Assembly: GCF_015209505.1 (NCBI RefSeq)
Contig: NZ_JADEYC010000012.1
Span: 98,140 to 162,139 of the forward strand
Reading direction: 5' to 3'
Source: Saccharopolyspora montiporae
Lineage (GTDB): Bacteria > Actinomycetota > Actinomycetes > Mycobacteriales > Pseudonocardiaceae
DNA length: 64,000 nucleotides
A program made the translations under genes and the position numbers. The notes below the pieces were generated by a model. It worked only from the letters and a program-made list of their open reading frames with translations. It was not told the origin of the DNA and ran no database searches. Of the stretch, positions 34,640-44,337 are shown piece after piece. Numbering within the stretch: the stretch's first letter is position 1; each line of letters starts with the position of its first letter.

Positions 34640-37600
34640 TCAGCCGAGCTCGATGATGAGATCGCCGCCCTCGACCTGCTGTACGCGGCCGATGGCCAGC
34701 CGCTTGACCTGACCGGCCTGCGGTGCGGTGATCGCAGCCTCCATCTTCATCGCCTCGATGCTGGCCACGGTCTGCCCGGCCTCCACCCGGTCGCCTTCCC
34801 CGGCGGAGAGGGTGACCACCCCGGCGAACGGTGCCGGGACGTGGCCGGCGTTGTTCCGGTCGGCCTTCTCCGCGACCGGCAGCTCGGAGGCCACCGAGCG
34901 GTCCCGCACCTGGATCGGACGCAGCTGCCCGTTGAGCGTGGCCATGACGGTGCGGATCCCGCGCTCGTCCGGTTCGCTGATCGCCTCCAGCCCGATCAGC
35001 AGCCGCACACCGGGCTCCAGGTCCACCGAGTATTCCTCCCCGGCCCGCAGTCCGTAGAAGAAGTCCTTGCTGCGCAGCAACGACGTATCGCCGTAGGCCT
35101 CGCGGTGCTGGTCGAACTCCTGGGTGGGCTTGGGGAACAGCAGCCGGTTGAGCGTGCCGCGCCGGTTCTCGCGCAACCCCTGCTGGTCCTCTTCGGACAG
35201 ATCGGCGAGCGTGCGCTCCACGGTGCGCCCCTCCAGGGCGCGGGTGCGGAACGGCTCCGGCCAGCCCGCGGGCGGCTCGCCGAGCTCGCCCTGCAGGAAG
35301 CCGATGACCGAGTCCGGGATGTCGAACCGCCGCGGGTCGGCCTCGAAGTCGGCCGGTGCCACCCCGGCGCCGACCAGGTGCAGCGCGAGATCGCCGACGA
35401 CCTTCGAGGACGGGGTGACCTTGACCAGCCTGCCCAGGATGCGGTCGGCCGCGGCGTACATCGCCTCGATCTCCTCGAACTTGTCGCCGAGGCCGAGCGC
35501 GACCGCCTGGGTGCGCAGGTTGGACAGCTGCCCGCCGGGGATCTCGTGCGAGTAGACGCGGCCGGTGGGCGCGGCGAGCCCGGCTTCGAACGGCTGGTAG
35601 ACCTTGCGCACCGATTCCCAGTAGGGCTCCAAATCGCAGACGGCGCCCAGGTCGAGCCCGGTGGCCCGCTCGGTGTGGTCGGTGGCGGCCACCACCGAGG
35701 ACAGCGGGGGCTGCGAGGTGGTGCCGGCCACCGAGGCGGTCGCACCGTCCACGGCGTCCACACCGGACTGGATCGCGGAGAGGTAGGAGGCCAGCTGCCC
35801 ACCGGGCGTGTCGTGCGTGTGCAGGTGCACCGGCAAGTCGAACTCGCTGCGCAGCGCGGTCACCAGCTGCGCCGCTGCCGGGGGCCGCAGCAGCCCGGCC
35901 ATGTCCTTGATGGCCAGCACGTGCGCACCGGCGTCCACGATCTGCTCGGCCAGCCGCAGGTAGTAGTCCAGCGTGTAGAGGTCCTCGGCCGGATCGGCGA
36001 GGTCCGCGGTGTAGCACAGCGCGACCTCGGCGACCGACTTCCCGGTGGCGCGCACCGCATCGATGGCCGGGCGCATCTGCTCGACATCGTTGAGCGCGTC
36101 GAAGATGCGGAAGATGTCGATGCCGGTGTCGGTGGCCTCCTGCACGAAGTGCTCGGTCACCTCGGCCGGGTAGGGCGTGTAGCCGACGGTGTTCCGGCCG
36201 CGCAGCAGCATCTGCAGGCAGATGTTGGGCACGGCCTCGCGCAGCTTGGCCAGCCGCTCCCACGGGTCCTCGGCCAGGAACCGCAGCGCGACGTCGTAGG
36301 TGGCACCGCCCCACGCCTCCAGGGACAGCAGCTCCGGCGTCATCCGGGCGACGTAGGGCGCCACCGCCACCAGGTCCTTGGTGCGCACCCGGGTGGCCAG
36401 CAGCGATTGGTGCGCGTCGCGGAAGGTGGTGTCGGTGACCCGTACGCCGTCGGATTCGCGCAGCCAGCGGGCGAATCCCTCCGGGCCGAGCTCGGTGAGC
36501 TGCTGCTTGGACCCGGCGGGCGGCGCGGCCGACATGTCCACGCGTGCGGGCAGCTTGTGCGCGGGATCGGCGGTGTCCGGCCGGTTCCCGTTCGGCCGGT
36601 TGACCGTCACGTCGGCGAGGTAGTTCAGCAGACGGGTCCCGCGGTCGGCCGAGTGCCGCGCGGTCAGCAGCTGCGGGCGCTCGTCGATGAACGAGGTGGT
36701 GATCCGCCCGACCGCGAAGTCCGGGTCATCGAGCACCGCCTGCAGGAACGGGATGTTCGTGGACACCCCGCGGATGCGGAACTCGGCGACCGCGCGCCGG
36801 GCCCGGGCCACGGCGGTGTCGAAATCGCGCCCGCGGCAGGAGAGTTTGACGAGCATCGAGTCGAAGTGCGCGCTGACGCTGGTCCCCGCGAACGCCGTCC
36901 CGCCGTCCAGCCGGATGCCCGCGCCGCCCGGGGACCGGTAGGCGCTGATCATCCCGGTGTCCGGGCGGAAACCGTTGGCCGGATCCTCGGTGGTGATGCG
37001 GCACTGCAGCGCGGCGCCGCGCAGCGAGATGGTCTCCTGGGTCATGCCCAGGTCGCGCAGGGTCTCGCCCCCGGCCACGCGCAGCTGGGACTGGACCAGG
37101 TCGGCGTCGGTGACCTCCTCGGTCACCGTGTGCTCGACCTGGATGCGCGGGTTCATCTCGATGAACACGTGCCGGCCCTGCTCGTCGACGAGGAACTCGA
37201 CGGTGCCCGCGTTGACGTAGCCGATCCGGCGGGCGAACGCGACGGCGTCGGCGCAGATCCGCTCGCGCAGCTGCGGATCCAGGTTCGGCGCGGGCGCGAT
37301 CTCGACGACCTTCTGGTGCCGGCGCTGCACCGAGCAGTCCCGCTCGTACAGGTGCACCACGTCGCCGGCGCCGTCCGCGAGGATCTGCACCTCGATGTGC
37401 CGCGGGTTGACCACCGCCTGCTCCAGGAAGACGGTGGGATCGCCGAACGCGGACTCGGCTTCGCGCATCGCCGCTTCCAGCGCCTCGCGCAGCGCACCCG
37501 GGTCGTCCACCCGGCGCATGCCGCGGCCGCCGCCGCCGGCGACGGCCTTGACGAACACCGGGTAGGTCATCTGCTCGGCCGCGGACAGCAGTTCGTCGAG

Positions 37601-38020
37601 GTCGGCCGAGGGTGCCGAGGACTCCAGCACCGGCACGCCCGCCGCGCGGGCCGCGGCCACCGCGGTGGCCTTGTTGCCGGTCATCTGCAGGATCTCGTGG
37701 CCGGGCCCGACGAACGTGATGCCCGCTTGCGCGCACGCGCGGGCGAGGTCCGGGTTCTCGGACAGGAATCCGTAGCCGGGGTAGATGGCGTCGGCACCGG
37801 ATTCGCGCGCCGCCGCGATGATCTCGTCGACCGAGAGGTAGGCGCGGACGGGATGGCCGGGTTCCCCGATCTCGTACGACTCGTCGGCCTTGAGCCGATG
37901 CAGCGAGTTCCGGTCTTCGTGCGGGAACACCGCGACCGTGCCCGCGCCGAGCTCGTACGCGGCGCGGAACGCGCGGATCGCGATCTCGCCGCGGTTGGCG
38001 ACGAGGACCTTGCGGAACAT
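34640..38020 (-). CDS. pyc: pyruvate carboxylase
   Basis: This biotin enzyme makes oxaloacetate from pyruvate, bicarbonate and ATP, refilling the TCA cycle. The single 1126-residue chain has the biotin carboxylase domain (1-450; MFRKVLVANRGEIAIRAFRAA, GGGGRGMR, FIEMNPRIQVEHTVTEEVT), the carboxyltransferase barrel (about 540-810; TDTTFRDAHQSLLATRVRT, HLHTHDTPGG) and the biotinyl domain with EAMKMEA (Lys1092). The ATG at 38020 has an ideal AGGAGG seven bases upstream. The 249 bp upstream, before recG, is moderately AT-rich and should hold the promoter. Confidence 0.97.
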   Translation of the reverse strand: MFRKVLVANRGEIAIRAFRAAYELGAGTVAVFPHEDRNSLHRLKADESYEIGEPGHPVRAYLSVDEIIAAARESGADAIYPGYGFLSENPDLARACAQAGITFVGPGHEILQMTGNKATAVAAARAAGVPVLESSAPSADLDELLSAAEQMTYPVFVKAVAGGGGRGMRRVDDPGALREALEAAMREAESAFGDPTVFLEQAVVNPRHIEVQILADGAGDVVHLYERDCSVQRRHQKVVEIAPAPNLDPQLRERICADAVAFARRIGYVNAGTVEFLVDEQGRHVFIEMNPRIQVEHTVTEEVTDADLVQSQLRVAGGETLRDLGMTQETISLRGAALQCRITTEDPANGFRPDTGMISAYRSPGGAGIRLDGGTAFAGTSVSAHFDSMLVKLSCRGRDFDTAVARARRAVAEFRIRGVSTNIPFLQAVLDDPDFAVGRITTSFIDERPQLLTARHSADRGTRLLNYLADVTVNRPNGNRPDTADPAHKLPARVDMSAAPPAGSKQQLTELGPEGFARWLRESDGVRVTDTTFRDAHQSLLATRVRTKDLVAVAPYVARMTPELLSLEAWGGATYDVALRFLAEDPWERLAKLREAVPNICLQMLLRGRNTVGYTPYPAEVTEHFVQEATDTGIDIFRIFDALNDVEQMRPAIDAVRATGKSVAEVALCYTADLADPAEDLYTLDYYLRLAEQIVDAGAHVLAIKDMAGLLRPPAAAQLVTALRSEFDLPVHLHTHDTPGGQLASYLSAIQSGVDAVDGATASVAGTTSQPPLSSVVAATDHTERATGLDLGAVCDLEPYWESVRKVYQPFEAGLAAPTGRVYSHEIPGGQLSNLRTQAVALGLGDKFEEIEAMYAAADRILGRLVKVTPSSKVVGDLALHLVGAGVAPADFEADPRRFDIPDSVIGFLQGELGEPPAGWPEPFRTRALEGRTVERTLADLSEEDQQGLRENRRGTLNRLLFPKPTQEFDQHREAYGDTSLLRSKDFFYGLRAGEEYSVDLEPGVRLLIGLEAISEPDERGIRTVMATLNGQLRPIQVRDRSVASELPVAEKADRNNAGHVPAPFAGVVTLSAGEGDRVEAGQTVASIEAMKMEAAITAPQAGQVKRLAIGRVQQVEGGDLIIELG

Positions 38021-38269
38021 CCGGCTACCTCCTGAACAGGTATCGGTGGGCGCCGAAACACTACCGCGAAAATTCCCCTTTCCGGGAGAACCCGCGGCGT
38101 GACGGAAAACGCTCAACGCTCATGAGCTGCACAAATGTCGACACCGCACAAGGATCACCCCGAAGAAAGTCTGCGGAATTTCTGGTCCGGCCAAAGCGGA
38201 AACCGCCCGGCGAGCGCGTTCCCGCCCCGAGCCTGCCCGCACCGCGGTCGCGCGGCCACCGCGCAGCGG

Positions 38270-40504
38270 TCAGCTCTTCTCCAGATAGCCGGCGCGGTCC
38301 TCGGCCACGACCTCGGCCACCATCCGCGCCAGACCCGGGTGCGCGCCCAGCTGCGGGTCCCCGGCCACCACCGACTCCGCCTCAGCCCGGGCCTCGGCGA
38401 TCACGTCCTCGTCGCGCAGCAGGGACAGCATCTTCAGCCCGGATCGGCGGCCGGACTGGCTGGCACCGAGCACATCGCCTTCCCGCCGCAGCTGCAGGTC
38501 CAGCCGGGCGAGCTCGAAACCGTCGGTGGTGGAGGCGACCGCGTCCAGCCGCTCCCGCGTGGTGGTGCCGGCCGGAATCGCGGTGACCAGCAGGCACAGC
38601 CCCGGAGCGCTACCCCGGCCCACCCGGCCGCGCAGCTGGTGCAGCTGGCTGACGCCGAACCGGTCGGCATCCATGATCACCATCGCCGTCGCGTTGGGCA
38701 CGTTGACGCCGACCTCCACGACCGTCGTGGCCACCAGCACGTCCACCTCCCCGGCGGCGAACGCGCGCATCACCGCGTCCTTGTCCTCGGCGGGCAGCCT
38801 GCCGTGCAGCACACCGAGGCGTAGCCCGGACAGCGGACCGGTGCGCAGCTGCTCGGCGACGTCGAGCACCGACACCGGCTGGCGGCGGCCGTCATCGCCG
38901 TCGGCCCCCGCGTCCTCGGTGTCGACCTCCTCGGTCTCGTCCACATCGGACCCGCGCTTTCCCCGCGACGCAGCGGGTTTCGACTCCTCATCACCGATCC
39001 GCGGGCACACCACGTACACCTGGTGCCCGGCGGCGACCTCCTCGCGGACCCGCTGCCAGGCCCGGTCCAGCCACCCCGGTTTCTCCGCGGCGGGCACGAC
39101 GCTGGTGCTGATCGGCGACCGCCCCTGCGGCAGCTCGCGCAGCGCCGAGGTCTGCAGATCGCCGTACACCGTCATCGCCACGGTCCGCGGGATCGGCGTC
39201 GCCGTCATCACCAGCACGTGCGGGCTGACCCCGTCGCCGGCCCTGCCACGCAGCGCGTCCCGCTGCTCCACCCCGAACCGGTGCTGCTCGTCGACGACCA
39301 CCAGCCCGAGCTCGGCGAAACCGACCCGGTCCTGGATCAGCGCGTGCGTGCCGACCACGATCCCCGCCGCACCCGACGCAGCGTCCAGCAGCGCCTGCTT
39401 GCGCTGCGCGGCGGGCAGCGAACCGGTCAGCAGCGCGATCCGCGTCGCCGTCGCGGCACCGTCCAGCTCCCCGGCCCGACCCAGCTCGCCGAGCAGCTCG
39501 GCCAGCGACCGCGCGTGCTGCGCCGCCAGCACCTCGGTCGGCGCCAGCATCGCCGCCTGCCTGCCGGAATCGACCACCTGCAGCATCGCGCGCAGCGCCA
39601 CGACCGTCTTGCCGCTGCCCACCTCGCCCTGCACCAGCCGGTTCATCGGGTGCTCCGCGGCGAGGTCGGCCGCGATCCGCTCGCCGATCTCGCGCTGCCC
39701 AGCGGTGAGGGAGAACGGGATCCGCTCGTCGAACGCAGCCAGCAGCCCGTCCTCGCGCAGCGGAGCGGACGGTGCCGGGTGCTCTTCGGCGGCGCTGCGC
39801 GACTGGGCCAGCACCAGTTGCACCGCCAGCGCCTCGTCCCACTTCAACCGTTCCTGCGCCGCCTGGACCTCGCCGTGGTCCTGCGGCTGGTGGATCTTGC
39901 GCAGGGCGTCCTCCAGCCCGGTCAGCCCGTGCCTGCGGCGCAGCTCGTCGGGCAGCGGGTCCTGCATCCCGTCCCAGACCTCCAGCACCTGGCGCACGCA
40001 GCGCGCGATCGACCAGGACGGCAACCCCTGCGCCGACGGATAAACGGGGAGCAGCGCGCCGGCGAAGTCCTCGGCGACCGAGGAAACGTCGGCGTCCTCG
40101 GTGAACAGCTGGTACTCGGGATGCGCGAGCTGCAGGTTGCCGCGGTAGGAGGTGACCTTGCCCGCGAACATCCCGCGGCGGCCCGCGACCAGTTCCCGCT
40201 CGCGCCACGCCTGGTTGAAGAAGGTGCACAGCAGTGAGCGGTGGCCGTCGGTGATGCGGGCCTCCACGATCGTCCCGCGGCGCGCGCGCATGCTGCGCTT
40301 GCTCACCCGGTCCACCTTGGCCAGCACCGTGGCGTGCTCGTCGATCTCCAGGCCCGCGATCGCGGTCAGCTCGCCGCGCTCGGCGTATCGGCGCGGGTAG
40401 TGGCGCAGCAGATCACCGACCGACACCAGACCCAGCGCGGACTCCAGCGCCTTGCCCGTCTTGGCCCCGAGCACCCGCCCGAGATCCGTGTCCCACGTGG
40501 TCAC
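38270..40504 (-). CDS. recG: RecG, ATP-dependent DNA helicase
   Basis: RecG remodels stalled replication forks and Holliday junctions. The 744-residue product has an N-terminal wedge/OB domain (MTTWDTDLGRVLGAKTGKAL), Walker A QGEVGSGKTVVAL, the DEQH box VVDEQHRFGVEQR, TATPIPRT and the C-terminal VNVPNATAMVIMDADRFGVSQLHQLRGRVGRG. An acidic, low-complexity insert (VDETEEVDTEDAGADGDDG) interrupts the second helicase lobe, a variation confined to a surface loop. Three genes separate it from fakA, its usual neighbour. Confidence 0.95.
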   Translation of the reverse strand: MTTWDTDLGRVLGAKTGKALESALGLVSVGDLLRHYPRRYAERGELTAIAGLEIDEHATVLAKVDRVSKRSMRARRGTIVEARITDGHRSLLCTFFNQAWRERELVAGRRGMFAGKVTSYRGNLQLAHPEYQLFTEDADVSSVAEDFAGALLPVYPSAQGLPSWSIARCVRQVLEVWDGMQDPLPDELRRRHGLTGLEDALRKIHQPQDHGEVQAAQERLKWDEALAVQLVLAQSRSAAEEHPAPSAPLREDGLLAAFDERIPFSLTAGQREIGERIAADLAAEHPMNRLVQGEVGSGKTVVALRAMLQVVDSGRQAAMLAPTEVLAAQHARSLAELLGELGRAGELDGAATATRIALLTGSLPAAQRKQALLDAASGAAGIVVGTHALIQDRVGFAELGLVVVDEQHRFGVEQRDALRGRAGDGVSPHVLVMTATPIPRTVAMTVYGDLQTSALRELPQGRSPISTSVVPAAEKPGWLDRAWQRVREEVAAGHQVYVVCPRIGDEESKPAASRGKRGSDVDETEEVDTEDAGADGDDGRRQPVSVLDVAEQLRTGPLSGLRLGVLHGRLPAEDKDAVMRAFAAGEVDVLVATTVVEVGVNVPNATAMVIMDADRFGVSQLHQLRGRVGRGSAPGLCLLVTAIPAGTTTRERLDAVASTTDGFELARLDLQLRREGDVLGASQSGRRSGLKMLSLLRDEDVIAEARAEAESVVAGDPQLGAHPGLARMVAEVVAEDRAGYLEKS

Positions 40505-40603
40505 CGCTGTCCTCCGCCTGCCGGTGCGCGCCCGCCGGTCACCGAGCGCAGCAGCGATTGTCCCCCGGCACGGCGCCGCTGCGGTGATCAGGTTCCGGCG
40601 CGC

Positions 40604-41053
40604 TCACGCCGTCCCGCGATCCGGTTCCACCGCCCGGCGCCAGCCCAGCCAGCCCAACACCAAGGCGGCCACTAGCACCCAGCCCGCCCCGCCGAGCTGC
40701 TCGACGTCCCGGTAATCGTCCACGTCGAGGTTGGCCACCAGGACGCGCAGCACGTCGCCGGCCAGCACCGCACCGAACGCCCCGAGCGCCGCACCGGCCC
40801 ACTTCCCGGGGTTGCGGCGGGGAATGCCGCGGTGCGCCAAGGCGCTCCAGACGAGCACGATCAACGACCACCAGGCCAGCCGGCCGATCAGGTAGTCGCC
40901 GAGGGCGCTGGATTCCTCCGCCGCTCCCGAGGAGGCCCAGCCGACCGCGATGCGGTCCGGAAGGTAGCCCTGCAGCAGCAGCGGGACACCGGCGATGATC
41001 AGGGCCACGAACAACGACCAGCTCAGCAGCAGGTACCGGCCGCGCAGGCGCAC
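40604..41053 (-). CDS. small DUF1648-like membrane protein
   Basis: This 149-residue protein has four predicted membrane helices (about 7-29, 55-70, 85-107 and 123-140). The loop after helix one, YLPDRIAVGWASSGAAEESSAL, resembles the LPDxIAxHW-G motif of DUF1648 proteins. The function is unknown. It is the third gene of a small minus-strand module behind a YtrA-type repressor, 95 bp after the larger DUF1648-type protein, and 99 bp before recG. Confidence 0.6.
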   Translation of the reverse strand: MRLRGRYLLLSWSLFVALIIAGVPLLLQGYLPDRIAVGWASSGAAEESSALGDYLIGRLAWWSLIVLVWSALAHRGIPRRNPGKWAGAALGAFGAVLAGDVLRVLVANLDVDDYRDVEQLGGAGWVLVAALVLGWLGWRRAVEPDRGTA

Positions 41054-41148
41054 ATCCCCTCCCCGGTCGCTCCGATGATCGCGGGCGCGCCGTCGCGCGC
41101 CGACACGACCGGACCATACCGGCAGCTACCGGAGCCGGTGACCAGCGC

Positions 41149-42096
41149 TCATCCCGCGCGCGTGCCGTCCGCGGACAGCAGCGCGGTCACCACGTCCGCG
41201 CCGCGCTCGGGCTCCTCGGCGCTGACCACGAAATCCCGCCCGGAATCCAGCTGCAGCACCAGGCTCGGCCCGCCGCGCAGCATCACCGCGGTGAACCCGG
41301 GCATCCAGCGATAGCCCCATCCGCCCGCTTCCAGCGGGTGCCGCTCCTCGGCGCGCGCACCGCGGATCCGGTGCAGCGGCAACCGCCGCACCGGCCAGCG
41401 CTGCGGACCGAGGCCGATCCGGACCCCGGACTCGTCGACCTGGACCCGGGCGCTGGACAACCCCAGGCAGGTCAGTGCGGCCACGACCAGCAGCAACGGC
41501 GCGTACCACGGTCCGAACAGCGCGGCGGGCACCGCGGCGGCGGGCAGCGCGGCGCTGACCACCAGCAGGACCGGACTGCTCACCGCCGAGACCCACACGG
41601 CCCGGTGCCCCGGCGGCAGCCGCAGCCCGGAACCGGCGCCGTCCGGGTCCTGCTGCGCGGGAACGCGGCGGCGGACCAGCCACCAGCCCAGCCCAGCCGC
41701 CGCGGCGGCCAGCGCGAGCACCGGGACGACCTGCCAGTGCACCGGATCGGCATCCACCCACCGCGTTGCGTCCACATTGGACAGCAGGGTTACCGCCTGC
41801 AGGCCGAGGACGAACACCGCGCCACCGCTCAGCGCCGCCGCAGCAGCCGGGCGGGTGCGCGCCCGGGAACCGGACCGCAGCTCGGTGACCAGCGCGAAGG
41901 CGACGACGGCCAGCCACAGGACCAGCAGGGCCGCCACGTGCGCGCCCAGCCCGAGCGCGCCGTCCGGCGACCCGCCCGGCCCCCAGTGGGTGGCCAGCGG
42001 ATCGGGCAACCGGTCCCGGACGGCGAGCGCCGGCGCGACCGTCGCGGCGGATACCACTCCCGCCCCGAGTGCACCTGCCGTGGCGAACCTGCTCAC
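41149..42096 (-). CDS. DUF1648-type membrane protein with C-terminal PH-like region
   Basis: This 315-residue protein has an N-terminal LPDPLATHWGPGGSPDGAL motif characteristic of DUF1648, then about six membrane helices up to residue 220. A soluble C-terminal part (VQVDESGVRIGLGPQRWPVRRLPLHRI...) looks like the strand-rich PH-like domain of such proteins. The GTG start at 42096 overlaps the repressor stop as GTGA. Related YtrA-linked proteins are associated with cell-envelope stress, but this one's role is unknown. Confidence 0.7.
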   Translation of the reverse strand: MSRFATAGALGAGVVSAATVAPALAVRDRLPDPLATHWGPGGSPDGALGLGAHVAALLVLWLAVVAFALVTELRSGSRARTRPAAAAALSGGAVFVLGLQAVTLLSNVDATRWVDADPVHWQVVPVLALAAAAAGLGWWLVRRRVPAQQDPDGAGSGLRLPPGHRAVWVSAVSSPVLLVVSAALPAAAVPAALFGPWYAPLLLVVAALTCLGLSSARVQVDESGVRIGLGPQRWPVRRLPLHRIRGARAEERHPLEAGGWGYRWMPGFTAVMLRGGPSLVLQLDSGRDFVVSAEEPERGADVVTALLSADGTRAG

Positions 42097-42446
42097 GCGT
42101 CCTCCATCTCCCGCAGCCAGGCGCGGATGTCCTCGGGTCCGCAGCCGTGCTGCCGCGCGTCGGCGAGCAGCCCGCGGAGGCGTTCCCGCAGCTGCCCGCG
42201 CGGATCCGGGCGCTCCAGCACCGTCACCCCGCGGCCGCGACGGAACTCCAGCAGCCCTTCGTCGCGCAGCCCCCGCAGCGCGCGCAGCACCGTGTTCGCG
42301 TTGATCTGCAGCGCTGCGGCCAGGTCCCGAGCGGGCGGGAGCCGGTCGCCGGGCCGGATCTCCCCGTCGGCGATGGCCCGCCGCACCGCATCGGCGGCCT
42401 GCTCGTGCAACGGCCGCTCGTCGGACAGGTCCACGGACAACAACAT
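42093..42446 (-). CDS. YtrA-type GntR-family repressor
   Basis: This 117-residue repressor has an N-terminal winged helix-turn-helix (RPLHEQAADAVRRAI; GDRLPPARDLAAALQINANTVLRALRGLRDEGLLEFRRGRGVTV in broken form) and a short C-terminal dimerisation helix, the YtrA architecture. I chose ATG 42446 rather than 42473, because a perfect inverted repeat sits directly upstream of it and would otherwise fall inside the gene. There is no ribosome binding site, so the transcript may be leaderless. It is coupled to the DUF1648 gene and probably represses its own operon. Confidence 0.85.
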   Translation of the reverse strand: MLLSVDLSDERPLHEQAADAVRRAIADGEIRPGDRLPPARDLAAALQINANTVLRALRGLRDEGLLEFRRGRGVTVLERPDPRGQLRERLRGLLADARQHGCGPEDIRAWLREMEDA

Positions 42447-42469
42447 GGTGCTAATGACACTAGCACCAT
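42445..42469 (-). promoter_or_regulatory. perfect 9-7-9 inverted repeat, YtrA autoregulatory operator
   Basis: ATGGTGCTA (42445-42453) and TAGCACCAT (42461-42469) are perfect complements around a seven-base centre. The repeat abuts the repressor start codon, using its AT as the last two bases. TAGTGT within the centre (42456-42461 read on the minus strand) could be the -10. GTGcTA...TAgCAC half-sites match the general YtrA operator form. Confidence 0.8.
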
Positions 42470-42494
42470 TCATTCGATCCCGGGAGCTCCGGCG

Positions 42495-44039
42495 TCACTC
42501 CACGCCCAGCAGCAGCACCGACCCGGAGCACCCGGCCGGATAGCAGGCCAGCTCCACCTCCGGCCGGGTGCGGCGCAAGTGCTCGGCCAGCAACTCGCCC
42601 GTCGACTCCTCCGGCACCAGCGCGGTGAGCAGCTCCCCGCCGTTGGCCAGCATCCGGTCCACCAGCTCCCGGGCGCCCCGCGGCAGATCGGCCGCGATCA
42701 ACACCACCTCGTCGTCGACCAGACCCAGCACGTCCCCGGGCACGCACCTGCCCACCCAGGTCAGCGCCTCGGCATCGGCCACCCGCAGCTCGCCGCGCCG
42801 GGTCGCCGCGGCCGCCTCGGCCATGGCGACCTGGTCATCGGCCCGGCGCCGGCCGGGATCGTGCACGGCCAGCGCGGACATGCCCTGCACCGGGGACGCC
42901 GTGGGCAGCACCACCACGTCCTGGTCCGCGCCGAACACCGCGCGCTCGGCCAGCGCCGCCGTGCGCCCGTCGTTGGTGAGCACCACCACGTGCTCGGCGC
43001 CGGTCGAGCGCACCGCCTCGACCAGGCCCGCCGGGGACAGGTCCGCGTCCGCGCGCAGCACATCGGCCCCTTCTGCCGCGAACAGCTCCCCGGTCTGCGC
43101 GTCCGGGACGCAGGCGAGCACAGCCACGTCCCGGTTGAGGCCCGCGCGCTGGTCGGCGAAGCGGGTGACCTTGATCCGGTGCACGTGGCCCGCCGCGATC
43201 CCCGCCTCCACGGCCGCCCCGATGTCGGCGCAGTGCACGTGGACCAGCCAGGAGTCCTGCTCCCCGACCACGGACACGCAGTCGCCGAGCCCGGCCAGCC
43301 GGTCGCGCAGCTCGGCCGCCGCCTGCTCACCGGGGCCGTTCAGCAGGTACATGACCTCGTAGTCGAACGCGGACTCGTGCTGCAATCCGGACGACGCCGC
43401 ACCGGGCGCGGTGGGCGCGTCGGGAGCCACCCGCTTGCCGTCGTGCACCACCGCGTGCAGCGCGTCCAGCAGCAGTACGAGCCCGCGCCCGCCCGCATCG
43501 ACCACGCCGGCCTCGCGCAGCACCGGCAGCTGCCCGGTGGTGGCTTGCAGCGCCTCGGCCGCGGCCCGGGTCGCCTCGTGCACGGCCTCCGGCAACGGCG
43601 CGCCGCCCGGAACGGCCTGCGCGGCCGCCTCCAGCACGGTCAGCAGGGTGCCGGGAACCGGGTCGGCGACGGCTGCTGCGGCGTGCTCGTGCGCGCTGCG
43701 CAGCGACTGCGCGAACACCGCGCCGTCGATCGACGCCGCCTGCCCGCACCCCTCAGCCACCCCGCGCACGGCTTGGGACAGCAGGATGCCCGAGTTGCCG
43801 CACGCACCGTCCCGGGCGCCGCGGGCGAGCGCGGCGATGACCCCGCCCACGGTCTCCGGTTCGGCGGCGTCCAGCGCGGCCACCGCGGAGCGCATCGTGG
43901 CCAGCAGGTTCGTCCCGGTATCGCTGTCGGCGACCGGGTAGAGGTTGATCCGGTCGATCGCGTCGCGCTCGGCGATGAGCCCGGCCAGCACGAGATCGGC
44001 CCACCTGCGCGCCCCCGCAGCGTTCAGCGTCCGCAACAC
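42495..44039 (-). CDS. fakA: FakA/YloV-type DAK2-domain fatty acid kinase component
   Basis: This DhaL/DAK2-domain protein of the FakA (YloV) family phosphorylates fatty acids bound to FakB carriers in Gram-positives. The 514-residue chain has an N-terminal DhaL domain (1-200) with [19 protein letters not shown], the magnesium-binding aspartates, and [13 protein letters not shown]. The C-terminal half is of the FakA type ([17 protein letters not shown]). I used GTG 44039, with GGGAGG eight bases upstream; a frame running to 44534 is a shadow of rpmB and its leader. FakB is not in the window. Confidence 0.85.
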   Translation of the reverse strand: MLRTLNAAGARRWADLVLAGLIAERDAIDRINLYPVADSDTGTNLLATMRSAVAALDAAEPETVGGVIAALARGARDGACGNSGILLSQAVRGVAEGCGQAASIDGAVFAQSLRSAHEHAAAAVADPVPGTLLTVLEAAAQAVPGGAPLPEAVHEATRAAAEALQATTGQLPVLREAGVVDAGGRGLVLLLDALHAVVHDGKRVAPDAPTAPGAASSGLQHESAFDYEVMYLLNGPGEQAAAELRDRLAGLGDCVSVVGEQDSWLVHVHCADIGAAVEAGIAAGHVHRIKVTRFADQRAGLNRDVAVLACVPDAQTGELFAAEGADVLRADADLSPAGLVEAVRSTGAEHVVVLTNDGRTAALAERAVFGADQDVVVLPTASPVQGMSALAVHDPGRRRADDQVAMAEAAAATRRGELRVADAEALTWVGRCVPGDVLGLVDDEVVLIAADLPRGARELVDRMLANGGELLTALVPEESTGELLAEHLRRTRPEVELACYPAGCSGSVLLLGVE

Positions 44040-44128
44040 CAGGACCTCCCGCGGTCGCCCGTCCGTCGCAGGCGACACTAGGCGACGGGACCCGGACCGG
44101 TGCGCCCTCGGGGCCGCCGCACCCTGCG

Positions 44129-44158
44129 GAGACCGCAGCTGCGGGGGTGGGCTACACT
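44129..44158 (+). promoter_or_regulatory. candidate rpmB promoter
   Basis: TACACT (44153-44158) is a good -10. GAGACC (44129-44134), 18 bases upstream, is a weak -35. Transcription would start near 44165, leaving a leader of about 173 bases before the rpmB start. Confidence 0.55.
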
Positions 44159-44164
44159 CGTCGG

Positions 44165-44337
44165 GTCCCGGGTGGTGCCCGGGTGGCGATGACCGAGCCA
44201 ACCGGGAGCCCGGTTTCGATACCGCCGGTAGGGCGGTGGCGCGGCAAGCACAGTCGTCTCCGGGAGACGCCGACCCATGCGGGTGTTTGCGTGGCTTCAT
44301 CGCCGCAACCGTCAACGCAAAGTTAGGGGTGTCTGAC
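44165..44337 (+). promoter_or_regulatory. long structured 5' leader of rpmB
   Basis: Successive hairpins can be read in the leader: CCCGGG-TGGTG-CCCGGG, TGGC...GCCA around GATGACCGA, ACCGG-GAGC-CCGGT, ACCGCC-GGTAG-GGCGGT and GTCTC-CGG-GAGAC nested in GGCG...CGCC. GGGTC near 44163-44167 can pair with GACCC near 44272-44276 to close the whole set. The last 60 bases before the gene are single-stranded in this model. It matches no riboswitch I recognise. Autoregulation by bL28 is one possibility. Confidence 0.6.

Noticed and set aside
44165..44337. rpmB leader as a fluoride, cobalamin or other known riboswitch
   Set aside because: A GGCGATGA-like loop recalls the fluoride motif, but the matching downstream pseudoknot strand (CTGATGxC) is missing. 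None of the hallmark cobalamin, SAM, TPP, FMN or c-di-AMP sequences are present, and rpmB is not a usual target.
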